Source: Synechococcus elongatus PCC 11801 (GTDB lineage: Bacteria; Cyanobacteriota; Cyanobacteriia; Synechococcales; Synechococcaceae). From it: DNA of 64,000 bases. Made by a program: the position numbers and the translations under genes. The notes under the pieces were generated by a model that saw only the letters and a list, made by a program, of their open reading frames with translations, did not search any database and was not told the DNA's origin. The stretch covers positions 930,001 to 994,000 of the forward strand of contig NZ_CP030139.2 in the NCBI RefSeq assembly GCF_003846445.2. The letters are read 5' to 3'. This document shows positions 1 through 8,329 of this stretch, piece by piece; positions within the stretch are counted from its first letter, which is position 1, and each line of letters opens with the position of its first letter.

Positions 1-1
1 G

Positions 2-739
2 GATCCTGATAAGGAAGAGGATTTTAGCCGCTATTTAGCAGATAGAATCACTTACAAGCTACCTTGGGGAATCAATGGTTTCCTAAGTATTTTGGCATTC
101 AAATTAGGAAGAGAATATACTGATTTGCCAGTTATATGGCAGCATCTTCCATCCATGGTAAAGTTCGGCGTTAATAGTATCTTTAGTTGCTGGGCTAGCA
201 GCCTCGGTATCACCTCAAGAAACTCAGCATTACAAATAGGCCAAGCATACTTATCTGAAAACCCTTTTCAAACTCTTGACTATAGTGACTTTGTTCGATG
301 GTTTGTAAACTTACCCAATGACTATATTTTTAGTGAGATAAGTGTTTCGAATTTTGAGTATTCCAGTATGTTTAAGATTCGAAATGGAATCGTTTTTGGC
401 AATGAAAGTCTGCAATGCTTGCGTGAAGAGATACAGGAAATTGAATCTCCAGTAAGAGAAATTTCATACGTGGATAGTCGGGTGACTGTAGCAGCAAAAG
501 TAAGAGAAGGAGATGTCTTGGAACTGAATTTAGAACCTGATAATCCTTACGATCCCACTGCTGTTAGCGTTTCCTTTGACGGGGAACAAATTGGCTATGT
601 ACAACGCGACAAGGCAATCATTATTTCAAGAGAACTGCAGCTTGGCAAGCAAGTAACGGCTCGTGCGACTCGGGTTAGATTTATTGATGATCAAGCTAAT
701 CAAGATCCTTTAATAGATATGCAAATCATGATTGAGTGA
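2..739 (+). CDS. HIRAN-domain protein, C-terminal part (possible helicase tail)
   Basis: The frame is open from the window edge, so the true start lies upstream and only about 245 residues are visible. The last ~95 residues form a HIRAN domain: the segment LNLEPDNPYDPTAVSVSF is followed by a glycine and the IGYVQRD strand typical of the family. HIRAN domains bind ssDNA 3' ends and sit on helicases and repair enzymes. The preceding ~120 residues (PSMVKFGVNSIFSCWASSLG) resemble the tail of large bacterial superfamily II helicases; that is inference, since no helicase motif lies inside the window. HIP1 octamers are absent here, unlike in the core genes further on. The gene ends just before an attC-like structure. 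Confidence 0.7.
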   Translation, partial: DPDKEEDFSRYLADRITYKLPWGINGFLSILAFKLGREYTDLPVIWQHLPSMVKFGVNSIFSCWASSLGITSRNSALQIGQAYLSENPFQTLDYSDFVRWFVNLPNDYIFSEISVSNFEYSSMFKIRNGIVFGNESLQCLREEIQEIESPVREISYVDSRVTVAAKVREGDVLELNLEPDNPYDPTAVSVSFDGEQIGYVQRDKAIIISRELQLGKQVTARATRVRFIDDQANQDPLIDMQIMIE

Positions 740-791
740 AAAAGGGCATTCCATCTCTCAGCAGTTACATGCTAGATAATCGGTGTGATAA

Positions 792-879
792 CAGCTAACA
801 CCGCGTTGGTGCGGACGGGAAAGAGGTTATTGGTAGATGTTCAATGTTGTCTGCCGCCGCACAACTACACAGTTAGCTG
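792..879. repeat. attC-like imperfect palindrome
   Basis: The outer arms CAGCTAAC (792-799) and GTTAGCTG (872-879) are perfectly complementary. The inner arms 806-818 and 854-864 pair as TTG/CAA, TGCGG/CCGCA and CGG/CCG. Two bases, G809 and A815, are left unpaired on the same strand. Outer AAC/GTT boxes, unpaired spacers, an inner stem and same-side extrahelical bases are the hallmarks of folded integron attC sites. The length of 88 bp fits the usual range. The outer boxes do not match the RYYYAAC/GTTRRRY consensus exactly, and no integron integrase is in the window, so this may be a relic or a look-alike. Confidence 0.45.
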
Positions 880-1036
880 GCTCCGCAGAGAGCCTTTCCA
901 CTTATCCTTTGAGGTTGTCGGTCAGCCCGAAAGCACCCTGCAACAACTCTGCCAATATGGCAACCGCTTAGTGCGGCAACATGCCCAAGACAATTTGGTG
1001 AGCCGTGGCCTTGCTGTCTAACAGCATCCCAACCAA

Positions 1037-1071
1037 CAACAGTTCTTGGCAACACAAGCTAGGAACTGTTG
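1037..1071. repeat. strong 14-bp hairpin
   Basis: CAACAGTTC (1037-1045) is perfectly complementary to GAACTGTTG (1063-1071). The pairing continues inward for five more pairs (1046-1050 with 1058-1062, two of them G-T), leaving the 7-base loop AACACAA. No T-run follows on either strand, so it does not look like an intrinsic terminator. Its role is unknown. Confidence 0.6.
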
Positions 1072-1130
1072 AATGACCTTCGGCGCTGGTGCGATCGGCC
1101 TGCAATTCGCAGTTATTCAATTCCTGAAAG

Positions 1131-1172
1131 ATGGAGCTAAGGGGGATTCGAACCCCTGGCCTTACGGGTGCG
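1131..1172 (-). pseudogene. tRNA/tmRNA 3'-end remnant
   Basis: Read on the minus strand, the segment has a T-arm with the loop TTCGAAT between runs of G and C, then TTAGCTCCA like the 3' acceptor strand of a tRNA-like molecule. A matching 5' acceptor strand (GGAGCTA or the tmRNA-style GGGGCTAA) does not occur at tRNA distance, so only the 3' ~40 nt are present. Such 3' ends are typical attachment sites left by integrating elements. The AGCTCC ending is commonest in tmRNA; the exact parent cannot be named. Confidence 0.45.
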
Positions 1173-1455
1173 ATCCGCGAAACCCAAGGCATTGACGTTA
1201 ATCGGCAGGTGGCTTTCACGACTAATCGGAACAATCAATAACCATTGCCGCATTAACAGCAAGTTGCGAGCGGGCGGGCGATCGATGTCAGTTGAGTCTC
1301 TAACTGAATCAGAGTTTAGTTGGCTGCTCGGATCCGCCTTGGCCTGAAATGACCGTCATGCGCTACCTAGAAGCTGAGCATCCGATCGAGTCGGTGGGCA
1401 AAAACCCGCGGGCTATGTTTAGCTGGCTGAAGAAGTAGCCTACTGCCGGACGGTC

Positions 1456-2787
1456 GTGGCGATCGTCGCCTATTACGCTTTGAACCCGATTTGGGAAACG
1501 CTGGTCGCCCCCGAGACTTGGCCAGAGTCCCCCGATCGGGTTTTTTGCGACCTGTTGCCCGCCCCCGATCGCCCGCAATTACAACAGCTTTTGACTGAAT
1601 TGCAGCCGGGTGATCGCCTTTGGCTTCGGCAACTCCACGATCTGGGCGATCGCCTCGATGCCTTGTTGCCCGTCCTGCAGAACTGCCAAAAGCAGTCAGT
1701 GCAAGTGCAGATCCTTGGACTGGAAGAGCCGCTGCCACTCGATTCCGCTGCAGGACTCGACTTGCTGCCGCTCTGGGCCGAAGTACAGCGATCGCAGCAA
1801 CGCGATCGACTCAAAGCCGGACATGCCAAAAATCGTCTGCAAGCTCTACCGCCACCGGGACCGGCTCCCTTTGGCTACCGACGCGGCAAAGAGCGCTATG
1901 CGATTGATCGGGCAGCCGCAGCCTTGGTACGGGATGGAGTTGCACATTTCCTGATCTACGGTTCGCTGCGAGGAGCTGCTCGCTACGTAACGCAAAAACA
2001 TCAGCGGGCGATCGCCATCACAACCGTGCGCCGTTGGCTGAGCCATCCGGTCTATCGCGGTGATTTGGTCTACGGCAGTGGGGCGATCGTGGCCGACACC
2101 CATCCAGCCTTGGTATCGCGGGAAGAAGCCGCGCAGATCGATCGCATTCTGCGGCGCAATCGACGGCTACCACCCAAAACTGCGAGTGCGCCTCGTTGCC
2201 TGGCCGGACTCGTGCAATGCCAAACCTGTCAGGCGCATCTCGTTGTTGGCAGCACCAAACCCCACCGTAGCGATCGCGAATATCTCTACCTGCGATCGCC
2301 TGCAGCTTGTCATCAAACTCCCCGTTGCAGTGCGATCGCCTACGACACTTGCCTACAGACAGTGATCCAAACCATCTGCCAGCAATTACCGATCGCAGTC
2401 GCTGCCCTTGAACAACCCGATCAACATCCCGCTAAAACTACGATCGCCAGCCGCCAAGCGGAACTGCAGCGGATTCTGAGTGTTGAACTGCCAGATTTAG
2501 AAGCGCGGGGCATCCTCGATGCGGAAACGGCTGCGATCCGGCGGCTGCAGATTCAAACGGAACTGGTGCAACTGCGCGATCGCCAAGCTCAGCTCTCACC
2601 CGTCAACCTATCGGAATTGGTGCAGGCGGTGGCCATTCCCCAGTTCTGGCAGGATTTGTCGGAGGTGGAGCGGCGCTTTTTCTTTCGGGAATTTATCCGC
2701 GAAATTCAACTCGAACGGCGATCGCGACAGGATTGGTCGCTACAGTTGCAACTGGTGTTTAGCCCACCGGAGCGATCGCATGAATGA
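1456..2787 (+). CDS. large serine recombinase-like protein, catalytic residues lost
   Basis: A 443-residue protein with the layout of large serine recombinases: a resolvase-like N-terminal domain (1-95), a recombinase domain (~125-235, with FGYRRGKERY and VRRWLSHPVYRGDLVYG), a zinc ribbon (~250-290, CQTC plus two later Cys) and a C-terminal coiled coil (~320-380). The N-terminus reads AYYALNP where active enzymes carry the nucleophilic serine. The helix that should read R-L-D-R-L-G-R reads RQLHDLGD, so catalytic arginines are missing too. It is probably not a strand-exchange enzyme but may still bind DNA. GTG was chosen as start; an in-frame stop lies at 1420. It overlaps the next gene by 8 bases. 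HIP1 octamers inside suggest long residence. Confidence 0.8.
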   Translation: MAIVAYYALNPIWETLVAPETWPESPDRVFCDLLPAPDRPQLQQLLTELQPGDRLWLRQLHDLGDRLDALLPVLQNCQKQSVQVQILGLEEPLPLDSAAGLDLLPLWAEVQRSQQRDRLKAGHAKNRLQALPPPGPAPFGYRRGKERYAIDRAAAALVRDGVAHFLIYGSLRGAARYVTQKHQRAIAITTVRRWLSHPVYRGDLVYGSGAIVADTHPALVSREEAAQIDRILRRNRRLPPKTASAPRCLAGLVQCQTCQAHLVVGSTKPHRSDREYLYLRSPAACHQTPRCSAIAYDTCLQTVIQTICQQLPIAVAALEQPDQHPAKTTIASRQAELQRILSVELPDLEARGILDAETAAIRRLQIQTELVQLRDRQAQLSPVNLSELVQAVAIPQFWQDLSEVERRFFFREFIREIQLERRSRQDWSLQLQLVFSPPERSHE

Positions 2788-3052
2788 ACTGACCCACTCG
2801 ATCGGCGCGATCGCTGCTTTCTGCACGACCATCAGTTTTCTGCCACAAGTTCTCAAAATTCTCAAAACCGGCGATACCCGCGCTATCTCACTGCCAATGT
2901 ATGCACTATTCGTGGCTGGAGTGGGCTGCTGGCTGACCTACGGCTGGCTACGCAGCGACTGGCCAATCATTGCAGCCAATCTCACCACCGGCTTGCTGAG
3001 TGGTACTGTCTTGCTGCTGAAACTGCGATCGCTGCGCACCAAACCGCGCTAG
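2780..3052 (+). CDS. SemiSWEET-family sugar transporter
   Basis: A 90-residue membrane protein with three predicted transmembrane helices and the PQ-loop signature early on (TISFLPQVLKILKTGDTRAI), as in bacterial SemiSWEETs. These three-helix proteins dimerise to move sugars across the inner membrane. The start ATG lies inside the end of the recombinase-like gene, so the two are probably translationally coupled. The substrate cannot be read from sequence. It is convergent with the lyase gene, and the ~80-bp spacer holds two interleaved inverted repeats. Confidence 0.85.
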   Translation: MNELTHSIGAIAAFCTTISFLPQVLKILKTGDTRAISLPMYALFVAGVGCWLTYGWLRSDWPIIAANLTTGLLSGTVLLLKLRSLRTKPR

Positions 3053-3130
3053 GGAATTACTTTAGTCCAACGCTCACCATCTGGCTGGCATGGATGCAAT
3101 GCTTGCTGCCCCTAGCGTTCGCTCTCAGGA

Positions 3131-3691
3131 CTAACCATCTGTTTTTTGCTCGACGCCAAATCCAACGAGTGCGAGGGTATCCAGCGGCTGATCATCGCGA
3201 GTCGGGCGAACGTAGTTGAGGATGCGGCGCACCCTCAGACGGGGGTTGACCAAGGTAATCGAATCAACAGAAACGATACGCGTGTAGTGCGTGGTCATCA
3301 GCAGTTCGCGACTCTCAGGATTGAAGCGAAACGCTGAGACAATGGGGCGGGCTTCCTCATAGGCGCGATCGCGCAGGTAGTCGCCCACCAGCCAACCGTC
3401 TTCCGTACCTCGCGGCACAAACAGCATATTCAGCTCTTGGCTGACCTCTTCGCCATGTTCTGAGACGGTATGAAAGCCCAAGCAAAAGCCCGGTAGCTGC
3501 TCCAAGGCTTGCTCGGTTTCCATGATGTTGACAGCCAAGACTTGAGCTTTGGTCTCGGCGGAGAGCGATCGCACCGCAAATTCCGTATGCGATCGTTCCA
3601 CTTCTTGGCGAGTCAAATAGTGGTAGGTGCGTTCAGTACTCCAACCGCCAATACAGCAGTCAAAAAAGTGATGAAAAGCTTCAAGACTCAT
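3131..3691 (-). CDS. CpcS/CpeS-family phycobiliprotein lyase
   Basis: This 186-residue protein matches S-type lyases, small lipocalin-like beta-barrels that attach phycocyanobilin to cysteines of phycobiliproteins (typically Cys-82/84 of allophycocyanin and phycocyanin beta). Family features are the N-terminal FFDCCIGGWSTERTYHYL, a central GFCLGFHTVSEHG-type strand and the C-terminal RRILNYVRP. The CpcS or CpcU subtype cannot be settled. Its start overlaps the stop of cpmA by 4 bases (ATGA), so it is the last gene of the operon ispF - binding lipoprotein - cpmA - lyase. It acts in phycobilisome assembly in the cytoplasm. Confidence 0.85.
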   Translation of the reverse strand: MSLEAFHHFFDCCIGGWSTERTYHYLTRQEVERSHTEFAVRSLSAETKAQVLAVNIMETEQALEQLPGFCLGFHTVSEHGEEVSQELNMLFVPRGTEDGWLVGDYLRDRAYEEARPIVSAFRFNPESRELLMTTHYTRIVSVDSITLVNPRLRVRRILNYVRPTRDDQPLDTLALVGFGVEQKTDG

Positions 3692-4476
3692 AGGTTGTCG
3701 CTTCCTCCCCAGCGATGCAGGCGGCGGAGGATCCGCCCAGCCAATTGAGCGGCTCCGAATCCATTGTCAATATTGACCACACCCATGCCAGGGGCACAAC
3801 TATTCAGCATCGACAGCAGTGCCGCCAAGCCTTGGAAGCTCGCACCGTAGCCTACGCTGGTGGGCACAGCGATGATGGGGCAGGCGACTAGACCAGCAAT
3901 CACACTGGGCAGCGCCCCTTCCATCCCTGCCACCACAATCAGCACATCTGCCTGATCCAGGCGCGATCGCTCGGCCAAGAGGCGATGCAGGCCAGCCACC
4001 CCCACGTCACGAATGCGATCGACACGAAAGCCCCAGAGTTCTGCAATGACGGCGGCTTCTTCAGCGACAGGCAGATCCGAGGTACCTGCACAGACGACCC
4101 CCAAGCGACCCGGTTGGGGTTGGGGAGGCTGGGGTTGGAGGGCGGCGATCCGGGCGATCGGATCGTAAGTGAGGCCAGGTAATTGGGCTTGCAGACGGGG
4201 CACCCGATCGGGCTCAATACGCGTGGCGATCGCGGCTTGATTACGAGCGGCGTAGGCACGGAACAGCGTCAGAATCTGCTCAGTTGTCTTGTCCTGACCC
4301 CAGATCACTTCGGGAAACCCGGTGCGCAACTGGCGATGGTGATCGATGCGGGCAAAGTCACCGATCGCTTCCGTATCGAGATAACGCAGTTGGTCAAGGG
4401 CTTGCTGAGGGGCGATCGCACCTGCTGCGACTTCTTCCAGCAGTCTTTGCAGGGCTTGCGAATCAATCATCGTCAT
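3688..4476 (-). CDS. cpmA: circadian phase modifier CpmA (LarB/PurE-like)
   Basis: A 262-residue protein whose C-terminal two-thirds is a PurE-type (AIR carboxylase-like) domain: GVVCAGTSDLPVAEEAA, then VAGMEGALPSVIAGLVACP and SVGYGASFQG. It belongs to the PurE-related/LarB family, whose LarB members make the carboxylated pyridinium precursor of the nickel-pincer cofactor. In Synechococcus elongatus the homologue CpmA was described as a circadian phase modifier acting on an output pathway. No larC or larE is in this window. The start ATG sits inside the 3' end of the binding-lipoprotein gene (14-base overlap), and the stop overlaps the lyase start, so expression is operonic. Confidence 0.85.
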   Translation of the reverse strand: MTMIDSQALQRLLEEVAAGAIAPQQALDQLRYLDTEAIGDFARIDHHRQLRTGFPEVIWGQDKTTEQILTLFRAYAARNQAAIATRIEPDRVPRLQAQLPGLTYDPIARIAALQPQPPQPQPGRLGVVCAGTSDLPVAEEAAVIAELWGFRVDRIRDVGVAGLHRLLAERSRLDQADVLIVVAGMEGALPSVIAGLVACPIIAVPTSVGYGASFQGLAALLSMLNSCAPGMGVVNIDNGFGAAQLAGRILRRLHRWGGSDNL

Positions 4477-6205
4477 TCACTGAGACGTATTCCGTATTCC
4501 ACAGTGCGCCACCCAGCTCCGAGAATTGAATCGGAGTAATCGTGTTGCGGACAGCTGCAATCTGTTGGCGGTTGACGAGATAGATAAAGGGTAAATACTG
4601 CTGGGCTAGTCGCTGTGCCTGACCATAAATTTCCTTGCGGCGATCGTCATCAATTTCCTGAGCTGCAGCGACAAATAGTTGATAAATTTCAGCTTCCCAA
4701 GGTGCAACTTGACGCCCTTCGATCGAGGCTTGGCTCGCGCTGGGTTGCTGATTAAAGAGATGCAGACTGCCTTCAGGATTCCAGACATTGGCGCCGCTGT
4801 TGGGTTCAATGTTGCTAGTCAACCCGAGGATTAACCCCTCCCAGTCCAGCTGATTACTGATCCGGTCGATCACACTACTGAAGGCGATCGGTGTGAAGTC
4901 AACCTGAATCCCGAGGCGGGCAAGGTCGCCTTTGATCCGTGCTCCCATTGCAACGCGCACCGGATTCTCGGCATTGGTCAGCAAGGTGAAGCGAACAGGA
5001 TTACCTTGGCGATCGCGCAGCTGTCCTTCGGCATCTTTTTGGAATCCGGCTTCTGTCAGCAGTTGTTCCGCCTTTGCTTGGTTGAAGTTGTAAACAGGTA
5101 AGCCCTCCTCAGGACTGAGATAAAAGGGACTCTGGGGGATGATTAAAGAGTTAACAACCACGCCCAAACCGCGATAGGCCGTATCGACGATCGCGGAGCG
5201 ATCGATAGCGTAGGCGATCGCTTGCCGGAAGCGAACGTCATTGAACCAAGCCGATTTAATTGGATCGACGAGTGGCTTTCCATTGCGCCGGCCTTGGTTA
5301 AGGTTAAACGTCAGATAAACAGTCAGCGGTTCCGGGCCCCCGCTGTAGATGGTGAAATCGCCGCGCTGTTCTTCCCGTTTCAGTAGCGAGAAATCACCGG
5401 GTTGAATGGGTTCTAAAACGTCTAAGTCGCCCGAGCGGAACTGCAGCAGCTGTGTATCGGCATTCTCAACAATCTGCCAGACAAGGCGATCAAGTTTGGG
5501 CAGTGGGCTCCCATCGCGATCGCGCTGATAGAAATAGGGATTACGTTCAAAAATGATCCGCTGGCCGGGTTGGTAACGCTGCAGCCGAAACGGTCCATTG
5601 ACAATAATTTTCTGGGGATTCGTCTCAGTCCCCCACGTGCTCAAAAAGGCAGGATTACCCTGACTATCCATTTGCTCCAGCGAAGCGGCGAGAGCATGCT
5701 TGGGCAAAATTGGCAGTGCCATGTTGCGCAGCAGCGGTGCAAACGGCTGAGGCGTCTGAATCACCACTTGGCGATCGCCCACTGCCGTGACGGTTGGTAA
5801 ATCCTGGTCAATCCGCAGGATATCGCGCGCGCCCGTTGGCACCTTGGGGTTGAAGTAGATGCGGTTGTAGGTGAAGTCGACATCGGCTGCCGTCAATGGC
5901 TGGCCATCAGACCAGCGCAGATCGGGGCGCAATTGAAACGTGATCTGGCGGCGATCGGGGCTAATGTCCCAAGACTCAGCCAAGCCCGGCTCCAGGCTCC
6001 CGTCGAAGCCATTGACATGAACTAAGCCTTCGTAGAGCAGCCCAAAGACGTTAGGCGACTCTTCATTGAGCGCGTAGTTAAACGTTTTGGGGTCAAAGCG
6101 GACGCTAGCGATCAACTGCTGACGCGGCGATGAACTCGCACTGCTACAGGCGACCAGCAGCACTGCTGCCAGCAAGACTGCCAACCAGCGACGGATCCTA
6201 GTCAC
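4463..6205 (-). CDS. peptide/nickel-type ABC substrate-binding lipoprotein (SBP family 5)
   Basis: A 580-residue solute-binding protein. The N-terminus has a basic stretch, a hydrophobic core and the lipobox LVAC, so it is exported and lipid-anchored. The SBP_bac_5 signature is clear: [57 protein letters not shown]. Family members bind peptides, nickel or other small ligands for Dpp/Opp-type importers; no permease or ATPase gene is next to it. I chose GTG at 6205 because it overlaps the ispF stop by 8 bases and gives a 20-residue lipoprotein signal. ATG at 6226 is the alternative. Longer starts would run deep into ispF. Confidence 0.85.
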   Translation of the reverse strand: MTRIRRWLAVLLAAVLLVACSSASSSPRQQLIASVRFDPKTFNYALNEESPNVFGLLYEGLVHVNGFDGSLEPGLAESWDISPDRRQITFQLRPDLRWSDGQPLTAADVDFTYNRIYFNPKVPTGARDILRIDQDLPTVTAVGDRQVVIQTPQPFAPLLRNMALPILPKHALAASLEQMDSQGNPAFLSTWGTETNPQKIIVNGPFRLQRYQPGQRIIFERNPYFYQRDRDGSPLPKLDRLVWQIVENADTQLLQFRSGDLDVLEPIQPGDFSLLKREEQRGDFTIYSGGPEPLTVYLTFNLNQGRRNGKPLVDPIKSAWFNDVRFRQAIAYAIDRSAIVDTAYRGLGVVVNSLIIPQSPFYLSPEEGLPVYNFNQAKAEQLLTEAGFQKDAEGQLRDRQGNPVRFTLLTNAENPVRVAMGARIKGDLARLGIQVDFTPIAFSSVIDRISNQLDWEGLILGLTSNIEPNSGANVWNPEGSLHLFNQQPSASQASIEGRQVAPWEAEIYQLFVAAAQEIDDDRRKEIYGQAQRLAQQYLPFIYLVNRQQIAAVRNTITPIQFSELGGALWNTEYVSVNDDD

Positions 6206-6680
6206 GCACCAACAGCGCCACGGCATAGGCACAGATCCCCTCTTCTCGCCCCGTGGGCCCCAGTTTTTCGTTGGTGGTCGCCTTGATCCCAATTTGATCG
6301 GGCTCAAGCCCAAGCACGCTTGCTAGGCGATCGCGCATCGCGGCAATGTGGGGCTTCAGCTTTGGCTGCTCGGCCACTACCACTGAATCAAGGTTGCCAA
6401 TACTCCAACCGCGATCGCGGATCAGCTGATGCACTTGGGCTAGCAACTGAAGGCTGTCTGCGCCTTTCCACTGCGGGTCGGTGGGAGGGAAGTAGTGACC
6501 GATATCGCCCAGACTCAAGGCGCCGAGCATCGCATCCATGATCGCGTGGGTCAGCACATCGGCATCACTGTGCCCATCCAAGCCGAGAGAATGCTCTAGT
6601 TGAATGCCCCCAAGGATGAGGGGACGACCTTCCACCAAGCGATGGATGTCGTAGCCATTACCAATGCGAAAGCGACTCAT
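6198..6680 (-). CDS. ispF: 2-C-methyl-D-erythritol 2,4-cyclodiphosphate synthase
   Basis: IspF closes CDP-methylerythritol 2-phosphate to the cyclic diphosphate in the MEP isoprenoid pathway, which feeds carotenoids, phytol and quinones in cyanobacteria. The 160-residue length is standard. The metal-binding motif GYDIHRL lies at the N-terminus, followed by [15 protein letters not shown] and the C-terminal substrate loop [20 protein letters not shown]. It leads a minus-strand operon, and its stop overlaps the start of the lipoprotein gene. Confidence 0.96.
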   Translation of the reverse strand: MSRFRIGNGYDIHRLVEGRPLILGGIQLEHSLGLDGHSDADVLTHAIMDAMLGALSLGDIGHYFPPTDPQWKGADSLQLLAQVHQLIRDRGWSIGNLDSVVVAEQPKLKPHIAAMRDRLASVLGLEPDQIGIKATTNEKLGPTGREEGICAYAVALLVRD

Positions 6681-6880
6681 AGCACTGCAGCAGGATGCGG
6701 CTCGATCCTATCAGTCTTGCTGAGTTTCATCACCTGAATCCCAATCTTCGTTGCCAGTTCAGTTCTTTGTACAGCGTTCAGCATACTCACGAGCGGCTAT
6801 CTGCTTTGACTGAAACTCCATCAAAAAAGGATCCACCAAAGCTTGAGATACTGAGGGATGAAATCATCACTAGCTCCTGA

Positions 6881-7546
6881 CTAGATTCGCTGGCCAATTT
6901 TGATGAGATTGCCATCAGGATCGATGATATAAAACTCTCTCATTCCCCACGGTTTATCTTCTAGCGAACTAATTCGAGGAATACCTGTCTTAGGAAGTTC
7001 TAATTGCTTAAACTCTTGAAACAGTGCATCTACCTGTTCAACTCTCCAGTAGCAAGCTAGATTCGACTGAGAAGGTTCCAACATCGCTTCGACGGCAAGG
7101 TGAATTTCAATATAATTGCGTCTAAGGATGACATAGTCAGTGAACCGATTTATTGAGTCATTCGCTATAAATCCTAGTCTTTGATAGAAATCAATACTCC
7201 GTTGCAAGTCTTGCGAAAGAAAAATAGGAATGATCATTTCTGATTGCATGAGCAGAATCTCCCATTGATTCAGTATGTTTTGCCAAGCATTATAATCGCC
7301 AAAGAAATTAAGCTGAGTTGATAAGTAATTAGCATTTTTATCATCAACAAGAGAGAAAATATTTCTTAATTGCCTCCTAGCTTGCGAAAGAGTTTCAATC
7401 TCTGCTGTATTAAGCCAAGCTTCAGCACATTGCTGACTAAACTCAAAGGCATCTAAACCACAACAAGCAGCTAAACAGTGAATCTCACAGAATCTGAGTA
7501 ACGACCAAAGTGGTTTTGGGATAATAACTTCTACTACTTCGTTCAT
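6881..7546 (-). CDS. DUF6331-like plus VOC-fold fusion protein
   Basis: A 221-residue protein with two parts. Residues 1-105 (PLWSLLRFCEIHCLAACCGLDAFEF) resemble small bacterial proteins with a CCGLDAF motif (DUF6331-like). Residues ~107-221 form a VOC/glyoxalase-bleomycin-resistance-type domain: MIIPIFLSQDLQRSIDFYQR, EIHLAVE, and the closing REFYIIDPDGNLIKIGQ. VOC domains bind metals or sequester small molecules; the ligand here is unknown. The second part has its own Met at the junction, so an internal start is possible. The gene is AT-rich without HIP1 sites. A methyltransferase gene lies 9 bases upstream on the same strand. Confidence 0.7.
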   Translation of the reverse strand: MNEVVEVIIPKPLWSLLRFCEIHCLAACCGLDAFEFSQQCAEAWLNTAEIETLSQARRQLRNIFSLVDDKNANYLSTQLNFFGDYNAWQNILNQWEILLMQSEMIIPIFLSQDLQRSIDFYQRLGFIANDSINRFTDYVILRRNYIEIHLAVEAMLEPSQSNLACYWRVEQVDALFQEFKQLELPKTGIPRISSLEDKPWGMREFYIIDPDGNLIKIGQRI

Positions 7547-7555
7547 TGTTATCGA

Positions 7556-8329
7556 TTAGCTGCGATGAGCAAGGTAAACATGTGTTTTATAGACGATGCG
7601 AACGAAACCTTGAGGGCTGGCATAATGATCGTAAAATTCTGTTAATTTTACGATTAACTGATGGAGGCCTTCGCCAGATTGAGGAATACTTCCTTGACTC
7701 CGAGCAAGTCCTATCAGATCCTCTAAGTCAAGAAGTTGCTCAGTTGCAAAGTAAAATCGCTCTAATTGCTGAAAATAGGGCAAAGTAATGCCGTGCCAAA
7801 ATAACTGATAGCGAAATTTGTCCAGCTGCTTTCGCAGAGAAAAATTTTGTTCTGGCTTAAGATATTGATCAGTTGTATTAGCAGCTTGATAGAGATGTTT
7901 TGTATAGGCCTGAGAAGCAATATCTTGTTGATCCCAGAAGTTCCAAACTAAGGCAAGTCGACCATTGGGTTTAAGAATACGTCTAAACTCCTGCAAAGAC
8001 TTTATAAAGTCAAACCAGTGAAATGCTTGAAATGCTGTGACTAAATCAACCGAAGCAGTTTCCAGAGGAATATTTTCAGCTGATCCCTCTATATACTTCA
8101 CGCCATCATAAGTAGGTGCTCCTCTGCGCATGTCAGCACCTGGCTCTATGGCAATAACCTGAGCACCTTGATCTGCGAGTTGGCGAGACCCAATACCAGT
8201 GCCAGCACCGATATCGGCCACTACAAGAGAATCGACTGGTAGTCCATCTAGTATTTTCGCAATCGCCTGATCTGGATATCTTGCGCGGTAATGATCGTAG
8301 CCTTCATAGTATGGGAATGAGGCTGACAT
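7556..8329 (-). CDS. class I SAM-dependent methyltransferase
   Basis: A 257-residue Rossmann-fold methyltransferase. Motif I is VADIGAGTGIGSRQLADQG (~36-54), the acidic end of the next strand is VIAIEPGADM, and motif IV is TAFQAFHWFDF, as in the methyltransferase 11/Ubi-type group. The N-terminal YYEGYDHYRARYPDQ is typical of small-molecule methyltransferases of this family. The substrate is not predictable. It is the first gene of a two-gene minus-strand unit with the VOC fusion protein, and diverges from the YdcF-like gene at 8462. Base composition is AT-rich with no HIP1, which hints at acquisition. Confidence 0.85.
   Translation of the reverse strand: MSASFPYYEGYDHYRARYPDQAIAKILDGLPVDSLVVADIGAGTGIGSRQLADQGAQVIAIEPGADMRRGAPTYDGVKYIEGSAENIPLETASVDLVTAFQAFHWFDFIKSLQEFRRILKPNGRLALVWNFWDQQDIASQAYTKHLYQAANTTDQYLKPEQNFSLRKQLDKFRYQLFWHGITLPYFQQLERFYFATEQLLDLEDLIGLARSQGSIPQSGEGLHQLIVKLTEFYDHYASPQGFVRIVYKTHVYLAHRS

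Larger units (their letters stand above)
740..1455. other. gene-poor scar with recombination-like remnants
   Basis: No convincing gene is seen in these ~700 bases. A 78-codon frame at 785-1021 has no recognisable domain and overlaps a folded DNA element. What can be seen is an attC-like imperfect palindrome (792-879), a 14-bp hairpin (1037-1071) and a 3'-end fragment of a tRNA or tmRNA on the minus strand (about 1131-1172). A short frame 1349-1438 could encode 29 residues ending in FSWLKK, but nothing about it is recognisable. Together these look like an old integration or excision site next to the recombinase-like gene at 1456. Confidence 0.5.

Noticed and set aside
785-1021. 78-codon plus frame
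   Set aside because: No domain or plausible ribosome-binding site; it overlaps the attC-like palindrome.
1131-1210. Complete tRNA or tmRNA gene on the minus strand
   Set aside because: Only the T-arm and 3' acceptor strand are present; no matching 5' strand, D-arm or anticodon arm.
6695-6880. 61-codon plus frame ending PKLEILRDEIITSS
   Set aside because: The tail looks protein-like but the start is arbitrary and no family is recognised; at most a fragment.
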